Origin: a virus
DNA: 30,530 nt
Strand: one strand, 5' to 3'
IMG/VR virus record: IMGVR_UViG_3300033233_000126
Span: 1-30,530 of that record
Numbering within the stretch: the stretch's first letter is position 1; the number at the start of each line of letters is the position of its first letter. The position numbers and the translations under genes were made by a program. This document shows positions 9,812 to 17,420 of this stretch, one piece after another. Under the pieces are notes generated by a model. It did no database searches, had not been told where the DNA came from, and saw nothing but the letters and a program-made list of their open reading frames with translations.

Positions 9812-10423
9812 TTATAAAAGAATCGATTTTATTGTATCTAGAATTGTAGAAGCTTTTGTGATTATTCCTCCACACGGATTTAGAGCATCTCCAGTAACTG
9901 TGGAATTATGAAATCCTGCAATTGTATCCAAATAATTTTGTCCTATTATGGTAACAGAATGACTTCCACTAATTGCTGTTTTTGAACCCTTTACTTGAAT
10001 AGATGGGGCATTAATTTTTACAGAAGAATTTGCATTAATAAAAACATTTCCAGTTTTATCTATTACTTGATCTCCAGTTGCAGTAATTTGAATTTGAGAA
10101 GCACTAAGTATAATTTTACCTTGTGGAGCTTCAAGTATTATATCACCTTTTTCAGCTCGAATCAACTTAGCAGGATTAGTTCCATTTTCTGAAGCTGACG
10201 TACTGTATGAATTAATTCCTGTAACATTTAATTTTGTTCCAAGAATTTCTAAAGATCTTTCTTGGGCAACAGTAACTTCTCGTCCACCTTTATACCAAAC
10301 AGTTCCATCAGACTGTCCTGTTAACATTCCATGCATAACCTCACCATGAGGTGCAATTTTTTCACCAGATAAAATTTGAAATCTTTCTCTGTTTTTATAA
10401 TATTTTTGTGGTTTTCTTGCCAT
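9812..10423 (-). CDS. beta-helix spike-like baseplate protein
   Basis: The 203-aa protein has a small basic N-terminus (MARKPQKYYKNRERF), then a mixed region. From about residue 85 it shows regular short beta-strand repeats: GDIILEA, GKIILSA, QIQITATG, NVFINAN, SVKINAPS, IQVKGSK, SVTIIGQ. This resembles the C-terminal triple-stranded beta-helix of T4 gp5 and other myovirus spike proteins. Its start codon overlaps the last base of the gp5-like hub gene (position 10423). I infer that it forms, or continues, the central spike below the hub, with the beta-helix split from the OB-fold protein. It could instead be a short tail-fibre component. Confidence 0.72.
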   Translation of the reverse strand: MARKPQKYYKNRERFQILSGEKIAPHGEVMHGMLTGQSDGTVWYKGGREVTVAQERSLEILGTKLNVTGINSYSTSASENGTNPAKLIRAEKGDIILEAPQGKIILSASQIQITATGDQVIDKTGNVFINANSSVKINAPSIQVKGSKTAISGSHSVTIIGQNYLDTIAGFHNSTVTGDALNPCGGIITKASTILDTIKSILL

Positions 10424-12783
10424 TATTTACTTATACAATCAATAATAGAAATCTGTTTAACTGATTCTGGATCTTTCGGAGTAATTCCTTGATACTTGAG
10501 ACTTGGTTTTAAAATAGCACCAGATCCTGTTTTAGTATTTATTCTAATTTCTGGAAGATATCCGCAGAAGATTGCAGAAGCTGTAATTTCTGCTGCAATA
10601 ATTGAATTATTAGGACCTAAAACAAGATTAATTTTAACTTCTGGAACAAGATTTCCATCTCTATCATAAACACTTACTGTATCACTTGAAGAATAATTAT
10701 AACCAATTTTTTTCACAAGAATACCAGCAATAAATCCACACTTAGTTATTGGTCCTATTGGTTCAGGAGTTGGATTATCAATCTGAACACAAACTCCATT
10801 TCTACAAATATATCCTTCAGGACAATCTGAGTTATTAGTACATCTTGTACTACCGCCATCATTATCAAGATTGGTAACTTGAATATTAGCAGTTCTAGAG
10901 TTATAAATTGGTTGTCTAGAACTAGATACTGCCCTAATTGTATAAGTAATGTCACCATCAAAAATATTGTCATCAACTCCAGTAACAGTAACTGTTTGTT
11001 TGACGTTCCAATTAGTCCTAGTAAATGTAAGTTGAGATCTATCAATTCTTCCTTCTGTCAAATCTTGAACTGTAAGATTTACTATTACATCTCTGGTTGG
11101 TTGAGTCTTAAGACATACTTTAAATGTAGCAGTTCTTCCATTTTCTGCAGTATCTCCAGATAAATCTCCCATAAAAATTCCAGAGGAATTTCTAGTTCCA
11201 CCATCATGATAATCATCTCCAGGTTCATCTACTATGACATCAATTACTCCTCCATCACCAGGATCAATAATTGGAATTAATTCTCCACCATATCCACCAC
11301 AATTATCTTGAATAGAAATACTAGGTAAAGTAAGATATCCAAATCCACTATCAATCAAATTAACTCCAATAATTTGTCCATCGCTAACAATTGGTTCAGC
11401 ATAAGCACCAGAACCACCTCCACCAGTAATAGAAATACCAGTCTGACAATTTAAACTATTATCACAAGGTCCAAAATCTCTACCACCTAATTGATCAATT
11501 AAAGTATTAAAATCATCACCAAAGTTAAATGTCAATCCACCAGAAGCTGACCAAGTTGATGGGGTTGGACAATCAGAGTTACAATTGGTAATCAAATTTA
11601 AAGCAAGTCCTGCATATCCAAGAGCTTGACTTAGTATGTTAGTTACACTTCCTAAAGCTCCACCAAAAACTGAATTAATATCCTCTAATAGTGGAGTAAG
11701 ATTTTTTCCAATAAAATCATTAACTGCAATAAATATATCATCTAAAAAATTATCTAATGTACATTGAACAATATCAAATAAATTATCCAATAAATCAGTT
11801 AAAAGTTGTTTAATTATATCAAACAAATATTGAAGAAGTTGTTCGAGTAAACAAAAAATTAAATCTAATATGGTTTTTGTGGTTTGTCCAAGAACTGGTT
11901 GTTGAGATTTTGGAAATAAAGATGCCAAAAGTGGAGCAATTGCTTTTCCAATTTGAGCCATCAAATAATCTCTAAGTTTGGCTATTTGCCCACTTACTAC
12001 CCCAAGAATTAATTTGGTAAATCTTAAAATTTCATCATCAAGATTTACAAGTTCATTTAAAATAGGATCAACATAAGAATCTAGAAAAAATTGAATTTGT
12101 TTCATACGATTCATGAAATCAACCAAGATGGTTTGAATTCTTGAAATATCGTTATTTTGACAAGGATTTGGAGGAGTTACAGTTACATTTGAAAGTAATG
12201 CGTGTGCCGCTAATGCTTTTGTAGGATTTAATGGAATTCCTGGTGGTTGTTGAGTTGGTGTTGCAGGAGTAGAAGATTCACCTGTTGCAACATTAGTTCC
12301 ACCAGAAGAATCCGTCTTTTCTGAAAGATGATTTTGTTCAGTATCTGGTAAACTCTTTTTTCCAGAAAATCTATTAAATGTTGCATCTTCACCTTCTGCA
12401 AAGGTTTCATCAGTCTGATCTCTTTGTCTATAAAAAGCACCAAAAATTATTGGTTGTTGACAATCATCTCCATCAGCAAAAAATCCTAATACACTTTCTC
12501 CACCTTGAATATCATGACTTTCTGCAATATTGTTAACTCCAGTGCCTTGTCCAAGAGGAACTAACACATGAGCAAAAGGTAAATCTTGATCTGCTAATTT
12601 ATTTCTGCTTGGATGATATCCTAATATTCTAACTTTAACTCGATAATATTGACAATCTTCTTTTTCTACAAGAGTAGCAGCTCTGGACCATCCACTAGAT
12701 TCTGGATCAGCAACTTGTCCAATCCACCATTTAAATCCATCTCTGCCTAAAAAATTACTTTGAAAAAAAGACTGTTCAATCAT
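10423..12783 (-). CDS. 5: gp5-like baseplate hub protein, OB-fold, no lysozyme domain seen
   Basis: This 786-aa protein starts with an OB-fold-like hub domain (about 1-120; GRDGFKWWIGQV, then RVKVRILGYHP, AHVLVPLGQG and ESVLGFFADGDDCQQPIIFG) typical of T4 gp5 and VgrG-type spike proteins. T4 gp5 next has a lysozyme domain. Here a Pro/Thr linker (about 140-205) leads to roughly 190 residues (212-400) of Leu/Ile-rich amphipathic helix. Then come one GxGY repeat (about 465-495), a Calx-beta-like segment (about 540-640), a short Cys-rich module with the C-x5-C-x5-C-x4-C pattern (648-665), and a beta-rich C-terminus. It is translated after the 73-aa gene, overlapping it by 8 bases. The hub assignment is firm from the N-terminus and the context; the roles of the inserted modules are unknown. 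Confidence 0.8.
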   Translation of the reverse strand: MIEQSFFQSNFLGRDGFKWWIGQVADPESSGWSRAATLVEKEDCQYYRVKVRILGYHPSRNKLADQDLPFAHVLVPLGQGTGVNNIAESHDIQGGESVLGFFADGDDCQQPIIFGAFYRQRDQTDETFAEGEDATFNRFSGKKSLPDTEQNHLSEKTDSSGGTNVATGESSTPATPTQQPPGIPLNPTKALAAHALLSNVTVTPPNPCQNNDISRIQTILVDFMNRMKQIQFFLDSYVDPILNELVNLDDEILRFTKLILGVVSGQIAKLRDYLMAQIGKAIAPLLASLFPKSQQPVLGQTTKTILDLIFCLLEQLLQYLFDIIKQLLTDLLDNLFDIVQCTLDNFLDDIFIAVNDFIGKNLTPLLEDINSVFGGALGSVTNILSQALGYAGLALNLITNCNSDCPTPSTWSASGGLTFNFGDDFNTLIDQLGGRDFGPCDNSLNCQTGISITGGGGSGAYAEPIVSDGQIIGVNLIDSGFGYLTLPSISIQDNCGGYGGELIPIIDPGDGGVIDVIVDEPGDDYHDGGTRNSSGIFMGDLSGDTAENGRTATFKVCLKTQPTRDVIVNLTVQDLTEGRIDRSQLTFTRTNWNVKQTVTVTGVDDNIFDGDITYTIRAVSSSRQPIYNSRTANIQVTNLDNDGGSTRCTNNSDCPEGYICRNGVCVQIDNPTPEPIGPITKCGFIAGILVKKIGYNYSSSDTVSVYDRDGNLVPEVKINLVLGPNNSIIAAEITASAIFCGYLPEIRINTKTGSGAILKPSLKYQGITPKDPESVKQISIIDCISK

Positions 12784-12997
12784 CGTATATTCTACACTCT
12801 AATGCTTCTGGATTTTCATCACAATATAATTCTAATGGGGATGGATCATGATCATCTGTTGGATGATTATTCTTATATCTTTCTAATTGTTCAACTTCAT
12901 CTTCCAAATGACGACGACGTTGACTATTAACAATGGGATTATCTAGTTCTATTAGATCATCAGTAATATGTTGATCTATTGTTTTCTTTTGTTCCAT
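12776..12997 (-). CDS. small acidic cyanophage-type protein between hub genes
   Basis: The product is 73 aa from the ATG at 12997, starting MEQKKTIDQHITDDLIE. The stop of the upstream hub gene is one base away (TAATATG), which favours this start over the in-frame ATG at 13027, which would overlap the hub gene. A central charged helix (SQRRRHLEDEVEQLERY) is followed by NHPTDDHDPSPLELYC and an ECRIYDD C-terminus. Proteins with this layout recur beside hub genes in T4-like cyanophages, but I know of no function. The position between gp27-like and gp5-like genes suggests hub assembly. Confidence 0.75.
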   Translation of the reverse strand: MEQKKTIDQHITDDLIELDNPIVNSQRRRHLEDEVEQLERYKNNHPTDDHDPSPLELYCDENPEALECRIYDD

Positions 12998-12998
12998 A

Positions 12999-14273
12999 TT
13001 ATGTATTAGATATTGAATAGGAATCACTAACTAATTCAAGACTACTAAAATTATTATCACCTTGAATAGTATGACGTATTTTTGATATCATATATCTTTG
13101 ATCTACTAAACTTTGATCAACTTTAGATTGTGGATTTCCTTTTTGTGCTTTAGCAATTTGCAATTTAACCACATCACCAGCACATAAAGTAATATTATAA
13201 GGAAGAGTAATCTTTGTGGTAGTTGTAAATAACAAATTATATCTCATATAAGAATTAGCTTGATATTTAGCTAACTGTTCATCAGGAACTACATTTCCAT
13301 CTTTATCCATTACTCCAGGATCTAAAAGTCTATACATTAATCTAGATGGATAATCTTCAAGACCATTTAATGTAGGTGTTTCTGATGATTCATATGATGG
13401 AGTTAAACCACCGTCATTATATTTAGTAGACAATTTTGATATTATAACATCATATTTCATTGTTTTCATATTTAAGAAAATTGAGTTATGTGCATATCCA
13501 CCCATTCTTAAAGTTTTCAAAACATCATTACCTTCTGTAACGTTAATATCAGAAAAAGTTTTATAATAATCCGAAGATGAATTAGGAACTGGAATTTGAC
13601 TTTGAACTAAAGTTACTGGATTTGTTGCATCTTCAAAAGTTTTATCAATACTTTTAAAGCAATATCCCTTTCTATTTTCATAAAAAAGAAATCCTGCTGA
13701 TCCAGATTCATCAGATCCTCCAGATGAAAGAGTTGAGGGAACAGATTTGGGACATAACCAGTTAATAATATCAAAAGGCCTTTTATAACAACCAATAAAA
13801 GAATATGAATTATTTGTTGATTCGACAAATAATTCTTTTTGTGTTCCAATTAAATCATTATCAGTAAGAATGTTTTCAACAGATGAAGAAATACTTGCAT
13901 CATATCTATTCACAACTCTTGTAGTTTCATTTGCAAGTATTTCTACACTAACCAATCTAAAACTATAAAGATTGACATTATTATCTGGAAGAATACGCAT
14001 ATTCACAATGCACAATGGGTTATTATCATCAACAGTAAAGGAAATTGTTTCTAAATCTTCATATGTTGCTTCTACTTTTAAATTGAAATATTCTCCACCC
14101 AAGATTGGTAGATCTGCAATTGCACCATCACCATCAATCACAACAACATCAAAAATTACAGTAGGGGATGTAATATCTTCATAGTAATCCAAAGACACAA
14201 ATCCACGACTAATATCGACTAATTTATCTGCAGTTTGTATTGAAAGAGTTTTGACTTTAAAATTTTGGGACAT
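12999..14273 (-). CDS. gp27-like baseplate hub protein
   Basis: The 424-aa protein begins with beta-rich sequence (KVKTLSIQTADKLVDISRGF) and contains RPFDIINWLCPKSVP (about 162-176), then AGFLFYENRKGYCFKSID, a pattern shared by T4 gp27/gpD-type hub proteins. The C-terminal third is again beta-rich (ITLCAGDVVKLQI, DQRYMISKIRHTI). It lies between the M23 peptidase gene and the gp5-like gene; in T4, gp27 forms the trimeric torus that carries gp5. The assignment rests on this position and the fold-like sequence pattern; direct identity with T4 gp27 is likely low. The ATG at 14273 lies next to the M23 gene stop. Confidence 0.68.
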   Translation of the reverse strand: MSQNFKVKTLSIQTADKLVDISRGFVSLDYYEDITSPTVIFDVVVIDGDGAIADLPILGGEYFNLKVEATYEDLETISFTVDDNNPLCIVNMRILPDNNVNLYSFRLVSVEILANETTRVVNRYDASISSSVENILTDNDLIGTQKELFVESTNNSYSFIGCYKRPFDIINWLCPKSVPSTLSSGGSDESGSAGFLFYENRKGYCFKSIDKTFEDATNPVTLVQSQIPVPNSSSDYYKTFSDINVTEGNDVLKTLRMGGYAHNSIFLNMKTMKYDVIISKLSTKYNDGGLTPSYESSETPTLNGLEDYPSRLMYRLLDPGVMDKDGNVVPDEQLAKYQANSYMRYNLLFTTTTKITLPYNITLCAGDVVKLQIAKAQKGNPQSKVDQSLVDQRYMISKIRHTIQGDNNFSSLELVSDSYSISNT

Positions 14274-15355
14274 TATACTACACTATTAAATTGAAGTATT
14301 GATAGGAAATCAGTAGATTTTTGAGATGAAGATTGATCACTATTACTAGAAATTGGTATCATTTGATTTTTACCAGAAGGTGATTGAATCATAGAAATTT
14401 CTTTAGATTCCTTAGTTTTATATTCAGATTTCAATGAAGAAGGATCTGTTTTATTTACACTTGTAGTTAATTGACTTGGAGTTGCTTTTGTTTTTACTTT
14501 TCCTCCAGCACGAACATAAGAATCAATATAAGATGTTGGATTCATATGTCCAGTAATTACACCCTTCCATCCACTTCCCAACTCAAAATGCAAATGAGGC
14601 CCAGTTACATGTCCAGTACTTCCTACTGTTCCAATTACTGTTGCTGATCCAGATTTATTTTCAATCTTATCTCCATTTTTAACATTTAACGAATTCATAT
14701 GCCCATATAGAGAATAGGTTCCATCATCATGTTGAATTACAACATGATTTCCCCATCCACTTCCACCATCTCCAGTTGAAACAATAACTTTTCCTGGTTT
14801 AATTACTGAGATTGGAGCTCCAGATTGCCATGGGCCTCCAGCAACGTCAATACCTTTATGTTCTCTACCTCTCCATTCTTGATATCCATATCCAGATGTT
14901 ATGTATGGACTCGCTTTTGCACCACCTTCAGCTTCCATTCCTGGAGAAACAGATCCCAAAACTGATCCCATTGTACCTAAAACTGCACCACCACCCAAAG
15001 CAGCAAGAATAGTTTTTTTATCTAATTTACTTAAAAATTTTGTTGCTAAATCATTTTCTTCTTGTAAGTCTTCAATTTTTTGACTTAAAGTCTTAATAAT
15101 ACTTTGTTGATATAAATTTTTATTTTGAAGATCTTGAACTGCTTGAATCATATCTGGAGAAACTTCTCCATTTTTTGATGATTTAGAACTATTATTTCCA
15201 ATACTGGATAAAATATCTTTCAATTCTTGATTGTTTTTATTTTCAGATTGAAGAAATTTTTTAATAAATCTCTGATTATTTGTAATCGTTTTTTTAATAA
15301 CAGGATTTAATTTTTCTACTTTTCTTGATAATTTAACGATTGTTTCTGAAGACAT
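14273..15355 (-). CDS. virion-associated M23 (LytM-type) peptidase
   Basis: This 360-aa protein has an N-terminal coiled coil (about 1-110, IVKLSRKVEKLNPVIKK onward), a small hydrophobic Gly-rich segment (about 115-140) and an M23 metallopeptidase domain (about 152-280). The zinc ligands are visible: HKGID gives H166 and D170, and HLHFE gives H256, with H254 as the general catalytic His; YGHM (H219) also fits. M23 enzymes cut peptide cross-links in peptidoglycan. The C-terminus is low-complexity Ser/Lys/Gln. It is the second of two adjacent cell-wall-active genes, followed by the gp27-like gene. I infer a baseplate-hub or tail-tip enzyme that opens the cell wall during infection rather than a lysis endolysin, because no holin or signal peptide is nearby. 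Confidence 0.85.
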   Translation of the reverse strand: MSSETIVKLSRKVEKLNPVIKKTITNNQRFIKKFLQSENKNNQELKDILSSIGNNSSKSSKNGEVSPDMIQAVQDLQNKNLYQQSIIKTLSQKIEDLQEENDLATKFLSKLDKKTILAALGGGAVLGTMGSVLGSVSPGMEAEGGAKASPYITSGYGYQEWRGREHKGIDVAGGPWQSGAPISVIKPGKVIVSTGDGGSGWGNHVVIQHDDGTYSLYGHMNSLNVKNGDKIENKSGSATVIGTVGSTGHVTGPHLHFELGSGWKGVITGHMNPTSYIDSYVRAGGKVKTKATPSQLTTSVNKTDPSSLKSEYKTKESKEISMIQSPSGKNQMIPISSNSDQSSSQKSTDFLSILQFNSVV

Positions 15356-15361
15356 ATTACG

Positions 15362-16528
15362 TTACCCCATGTTTGAAATGCCCATACTAAATCGGGCTAT
15401 TTCAGATAACCAATGCCCAGATCCTGGTGGAGCAGTTGCTGATGTTGAACTTCTAGCAGCAACTGAAGTTTGTTTGGAAATTGCAGAATTTGGAGAAATA
15501 CTAACAGAAGAAACTAATTCTTGTGTATTTTGTGATGGAACTATTCCAGAAGCTAGTTTAGATGAATTATTTACCTTAATAACTTGTGCATCAGATGATT
15601 GAGATGATTGTGGATTTGATGAAATAGATGATGATTGAGATGATTGTGGATTTGATGAAATAGATGATGATTGAGATGATTGTGGATTTGATGAAGTTTT
15701 TGTTACAGATTTTTGAGTTTTAAGTTTTTCTACTGCTTTTTGTGCTTGAGGTAAATATTGTTTATATGTACCAGATTTATAAACACTCCAAGCACTAAAA
15801 CCCTGACGTTTTTTTACTTTTTTTGCAGCATTAATATTTGTTGCTGGATCAAGTAATTGTTCGTTACTATTAATTCCAAATTGTTTTCTTCTTTCTGGGC
15901 CTAATTTATCAATCATATTGATTTGCCACAATCCATAAGAAAGATCATTCGTCTTAGGATTATCATTTATTTTACTTGAAACTCCACCAGATTCTGCCAT
16001 AGCAATTGCAGCCATAGTTGCAGAATCTTCATCATTAAATCCTGCACTTTTTGCAAGAGATACTAACTTTTCGGTTCCTAAACTACCACTAGGAACTGAA
16101 CCTGAAGGAACTTCTGGATCAGTTCCAGTACTAGATAATAATCCAGCAATTGTTGCTGTTAAACCACCAGCTGCAGCTCCACCAAGTAAACTCATGTTTG
16201 GAATAGTATTACTAGATTGTAAAGCTCCAACTGGTGCTGGAGTAATATCTGACAATGAAGAATCTCCAACGCCACCAATTCCAATTTCAGCTAATTTTTT
16301 CTTTGATTGAATTTCGGTAATATAAGTGTCTAAAATTTTGTTTTCTTGTTGTTGTCCAAAAATAATATTTTTAGAAAAATTACCAAGTTCTGAACTCAAT
16401 CTAATAATACTTGAACCAAGAATTTGAAAATTTGAATCTAATCTAGCATCAGCCCTATCTCTCTGATTATTACTTGCAAGAATAGATGCAGTATCAGTAT
16501 TAAAAAAAGATTTAGGTGAAATTGACAT
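15362..16528 (-). CDS. virion-associated lysozyme-like/lytic transglycosylase protein
   Basis: This 388-aa protein has a helical N-terminus (about 1-80), a hydrophobic Gly-rich segment (111-133), and a lysozyme-like domain (about 152-262). The domain shows AIAMAESGG with probable catalytic E179, SYGLWQIN (198-204) and a final AWSVYKSGTYKQYL, as in SLT-type enzymes that cut the glycan strand. A low-complexity linker with a 12-residue unit (SSNPQSSQSS core) in three copies follows. The C-terminus ends GSGHWLSEIARFS. Its ATG overlaps the stop of the gp26 frameshift extension (TAATG). This gene directly follows the tail-assembly-chaperone-like pair, the place where many phages encode the tape measure. 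I see no long tape measure here. Confidence 0.8.
   Translation of the reverse strand: MSISPKSFFNTDTASILASNNQRDRADARLDSNFQILGSSIIRLSSELGNFSKNIIFGQQQENKILDTYITEIQSKKKLAEIGIGGVGDSSLSDITPAPVGALQSSNTIPNMSLLGGAAAGGLTATIAGLLSSTGTDPEVPSGSVPSGSLGTEKLVSLAKSAGFNDEDSATMAAIAMAESGGVSSKINDNPKTNDLSYGLWQINMIDKLGPERRKQFGINSNEQLLDPATNINAAKKVKKRQGFSAWSVYKSGTYKQYLPQAQKAVEKLKTQKSVTKTSSNPQSSQSSSISSNPQSSQSSSISSNPQSSQSSDAQVIKVNNSSKLASGIVPSQNTQELVSSVSISPNSAISKQTSVAARSSTSATAPPGSGHWLSEIARFSMGISNMG
15591..15698. repeat. 36-bp tandem repeat, three copies
   Basis: Three consecutive 36-base units (15591-15626, 15627-15662, 15663-15698) differ only in the first codon of the first copy and the last codon of the third. They encode three 12-residue Ser/Gln/Asn/Pro units in the linker of the lysozyme-like protein. 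The unit length keeps the frame, so copy number can vary without breaking the gene. Confidence 0.92.
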
Positions 16529-16706
16529 TACTGTTGTTGTTTTTGTTTTTGTTCTTCAAGGTATTCTTTCAACAACTCAAGATAGATTTCTCTTTCCCAA
16601 GGCAACATATTTTCAACTTCTGTTAATGAATATTTATGGTATTGCATGAGATTGAAATTTACCCGAAAGTAATTTTCTAATGTATCTCTTGCAATACTTA
16701 AGCGAA
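16528..16706 (-). CDS. -1 frameshift extension of gp26 (tail assembly chaperone-like, gp51 position)
   Basis: The space between the gp26 stop and the lysozyme-like gene is open in the -1 frame relative to gp26. After a slip on TTTTTTC the reading continues CGC TTA AGT ATT GCA and runs 58 residues to TAA at 16530-16528, overlapping the next ATG (TAATG). The extension contains ARDTLENYFRVNFNL, then SLTEVENMLPWEREIYLELL, then a charged Glu/Lys/Gln tail. The fusion would be 297 aa. An in-frame ATG at MQYHKYS could give a separate 39-aa protein, but I see no good ribosome binding site. T4 has two hub-assembly proteins, gp26 and gp51; many other tailed phages make their tail assembly chaperones as a short form and a -1 frameshifted long form. 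Family assignment is inferred. Confidence 0.75.
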
Positions 16707-17420
16707 AAAATCAGATAACCCTTCCAAAACTATAAAATTATCATTTTCAGTATTTGGATTCTTAATTGTTGTTTCATAACGAAGTTTTGGCATTGTCGCA
16801 AAGAATTTTTCAATATCTTTATATTGTTGTGGTGTCAATCGTTCTAAGAATTTAAGAAGATCTTCCTCAGAATAATCTTGTGCAGCCCAACAATTTTCAC
16901 CATCAATTACCATCTCCATACAAGAAGAAATAATTTTAAAAGATAACTCAAGAAGATCTTCTTTACTATTTTTATTAAAGTTATCTTTTACAAATCTTTC
17001 AAAAGAAGGATATTTCATTCTCATGATCATTTTGTCACTCAATTGAATATCTCTATTGTGATCCTCACTTGTTTTAACTTCTATTTCATCAATATAAATT
17101 GTCAAAGGAACTTCAGTTTTGCCATCATCACCACAAGTGATAATGAGATCAATAGACTCACCAATGGATTTTCCTCTAATGTTTAAAAATAGGTATTCAA
17201 TATCAAAAATTGGAAGTTCATTTACTTTAATTCCTTTTGTAATAATGCAGTTTTCAAGAACATCAATAATTGCATTATTAATTTGAGTAATATCTTCAGA
17301 TTCCATTGCAAGAAGAAGAATTTTTTCTTCTTTAACTAAAAATGGACGATACTTAATTTTTTTATTATTTGAAGGCAAAACCAATTCATAAGTTGGTGTA
17401 GAAATAACAGGTAATGTCAT
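16698..17420 (-). CDS. 26: gp26-like baseplate hub assembly protein
   Basis: The 240-aa protein matches the T4 gp26 type (PF12322-like). It opens with short beta strands (STPTYELVLPSNNKKIKYRP, then FLVKEEKILLLA) and has IKVNELPIFDIEYLFLNIR in the middle. KMIMRMKYPSFERF and a C-terminal helix set (EEDLLKFLERLTPQQYKDIE) follow. In T4, gp26 is needed for assembly of the hub. The stop comes one codon after a slippery TTTTTTC, so this is probably the short form of a frameshift pair. Its ATG overlaps the gp54 stop by four bases (17417-17420), indicating coupled translation. Confidence 0.85.
   Translation of the reverse strand: MTLPVISTPTYELVLPSNNKKIKYRPFLVKEEKILLLAMESEDITQINNAIIDVLENCIITKGIKVNELPIFDIEYLFLNIRGKSIGESIDLIITCGDDGKTEVPLTIYIDEIEVKTSEDHNRDIQLSDKMIMRMKYPSFERFVKDNFNKNSKEDLLELSFKIISSCMEMVIDGENCWAAQDYSEEDLLKFLERLTPQQYKDIEKFFATMPKLRYETTIKNPNTENDNFIVLEGLSDFFA
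16704..16725 (-). promoter_or_regulatory. programmed -1 ribosomal frameshift signal
   Basis: The heptamer T TTT TTC (16710-16704) sits in the right phase (GAT TTT TTC) for tandem -1 slippage. GGAAGGG (16725-16719) lies 8 bases upstream and could act as an internal Shine-Dalgarno stimulator, as AGGGAG does in E. coli dnaX. The zero-frame stop TAA follows after one codon (GCT). Downstream an imperfect stem (AAGTA with TACTT) is possible but weak. Confidence 0.75.

Noticed and set aside
12228-12443. Minus-strand Leu/Gln-rich frame
   Set aside because: It lies wholly within the gp5-like gene in another frame and has no start signal.
14274-14279. TATAAT next to the start of the gp27-like gene
   Set aside because: No -35 box at 15-19 bases upstream, and the gene is inside a coupled late operon; a chance match in AT-rich sequence.
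15591-15698. CRISPR-like array
   Set aside because: The repeats are contiguous, without spacers, and encode in-frame protein repeats.
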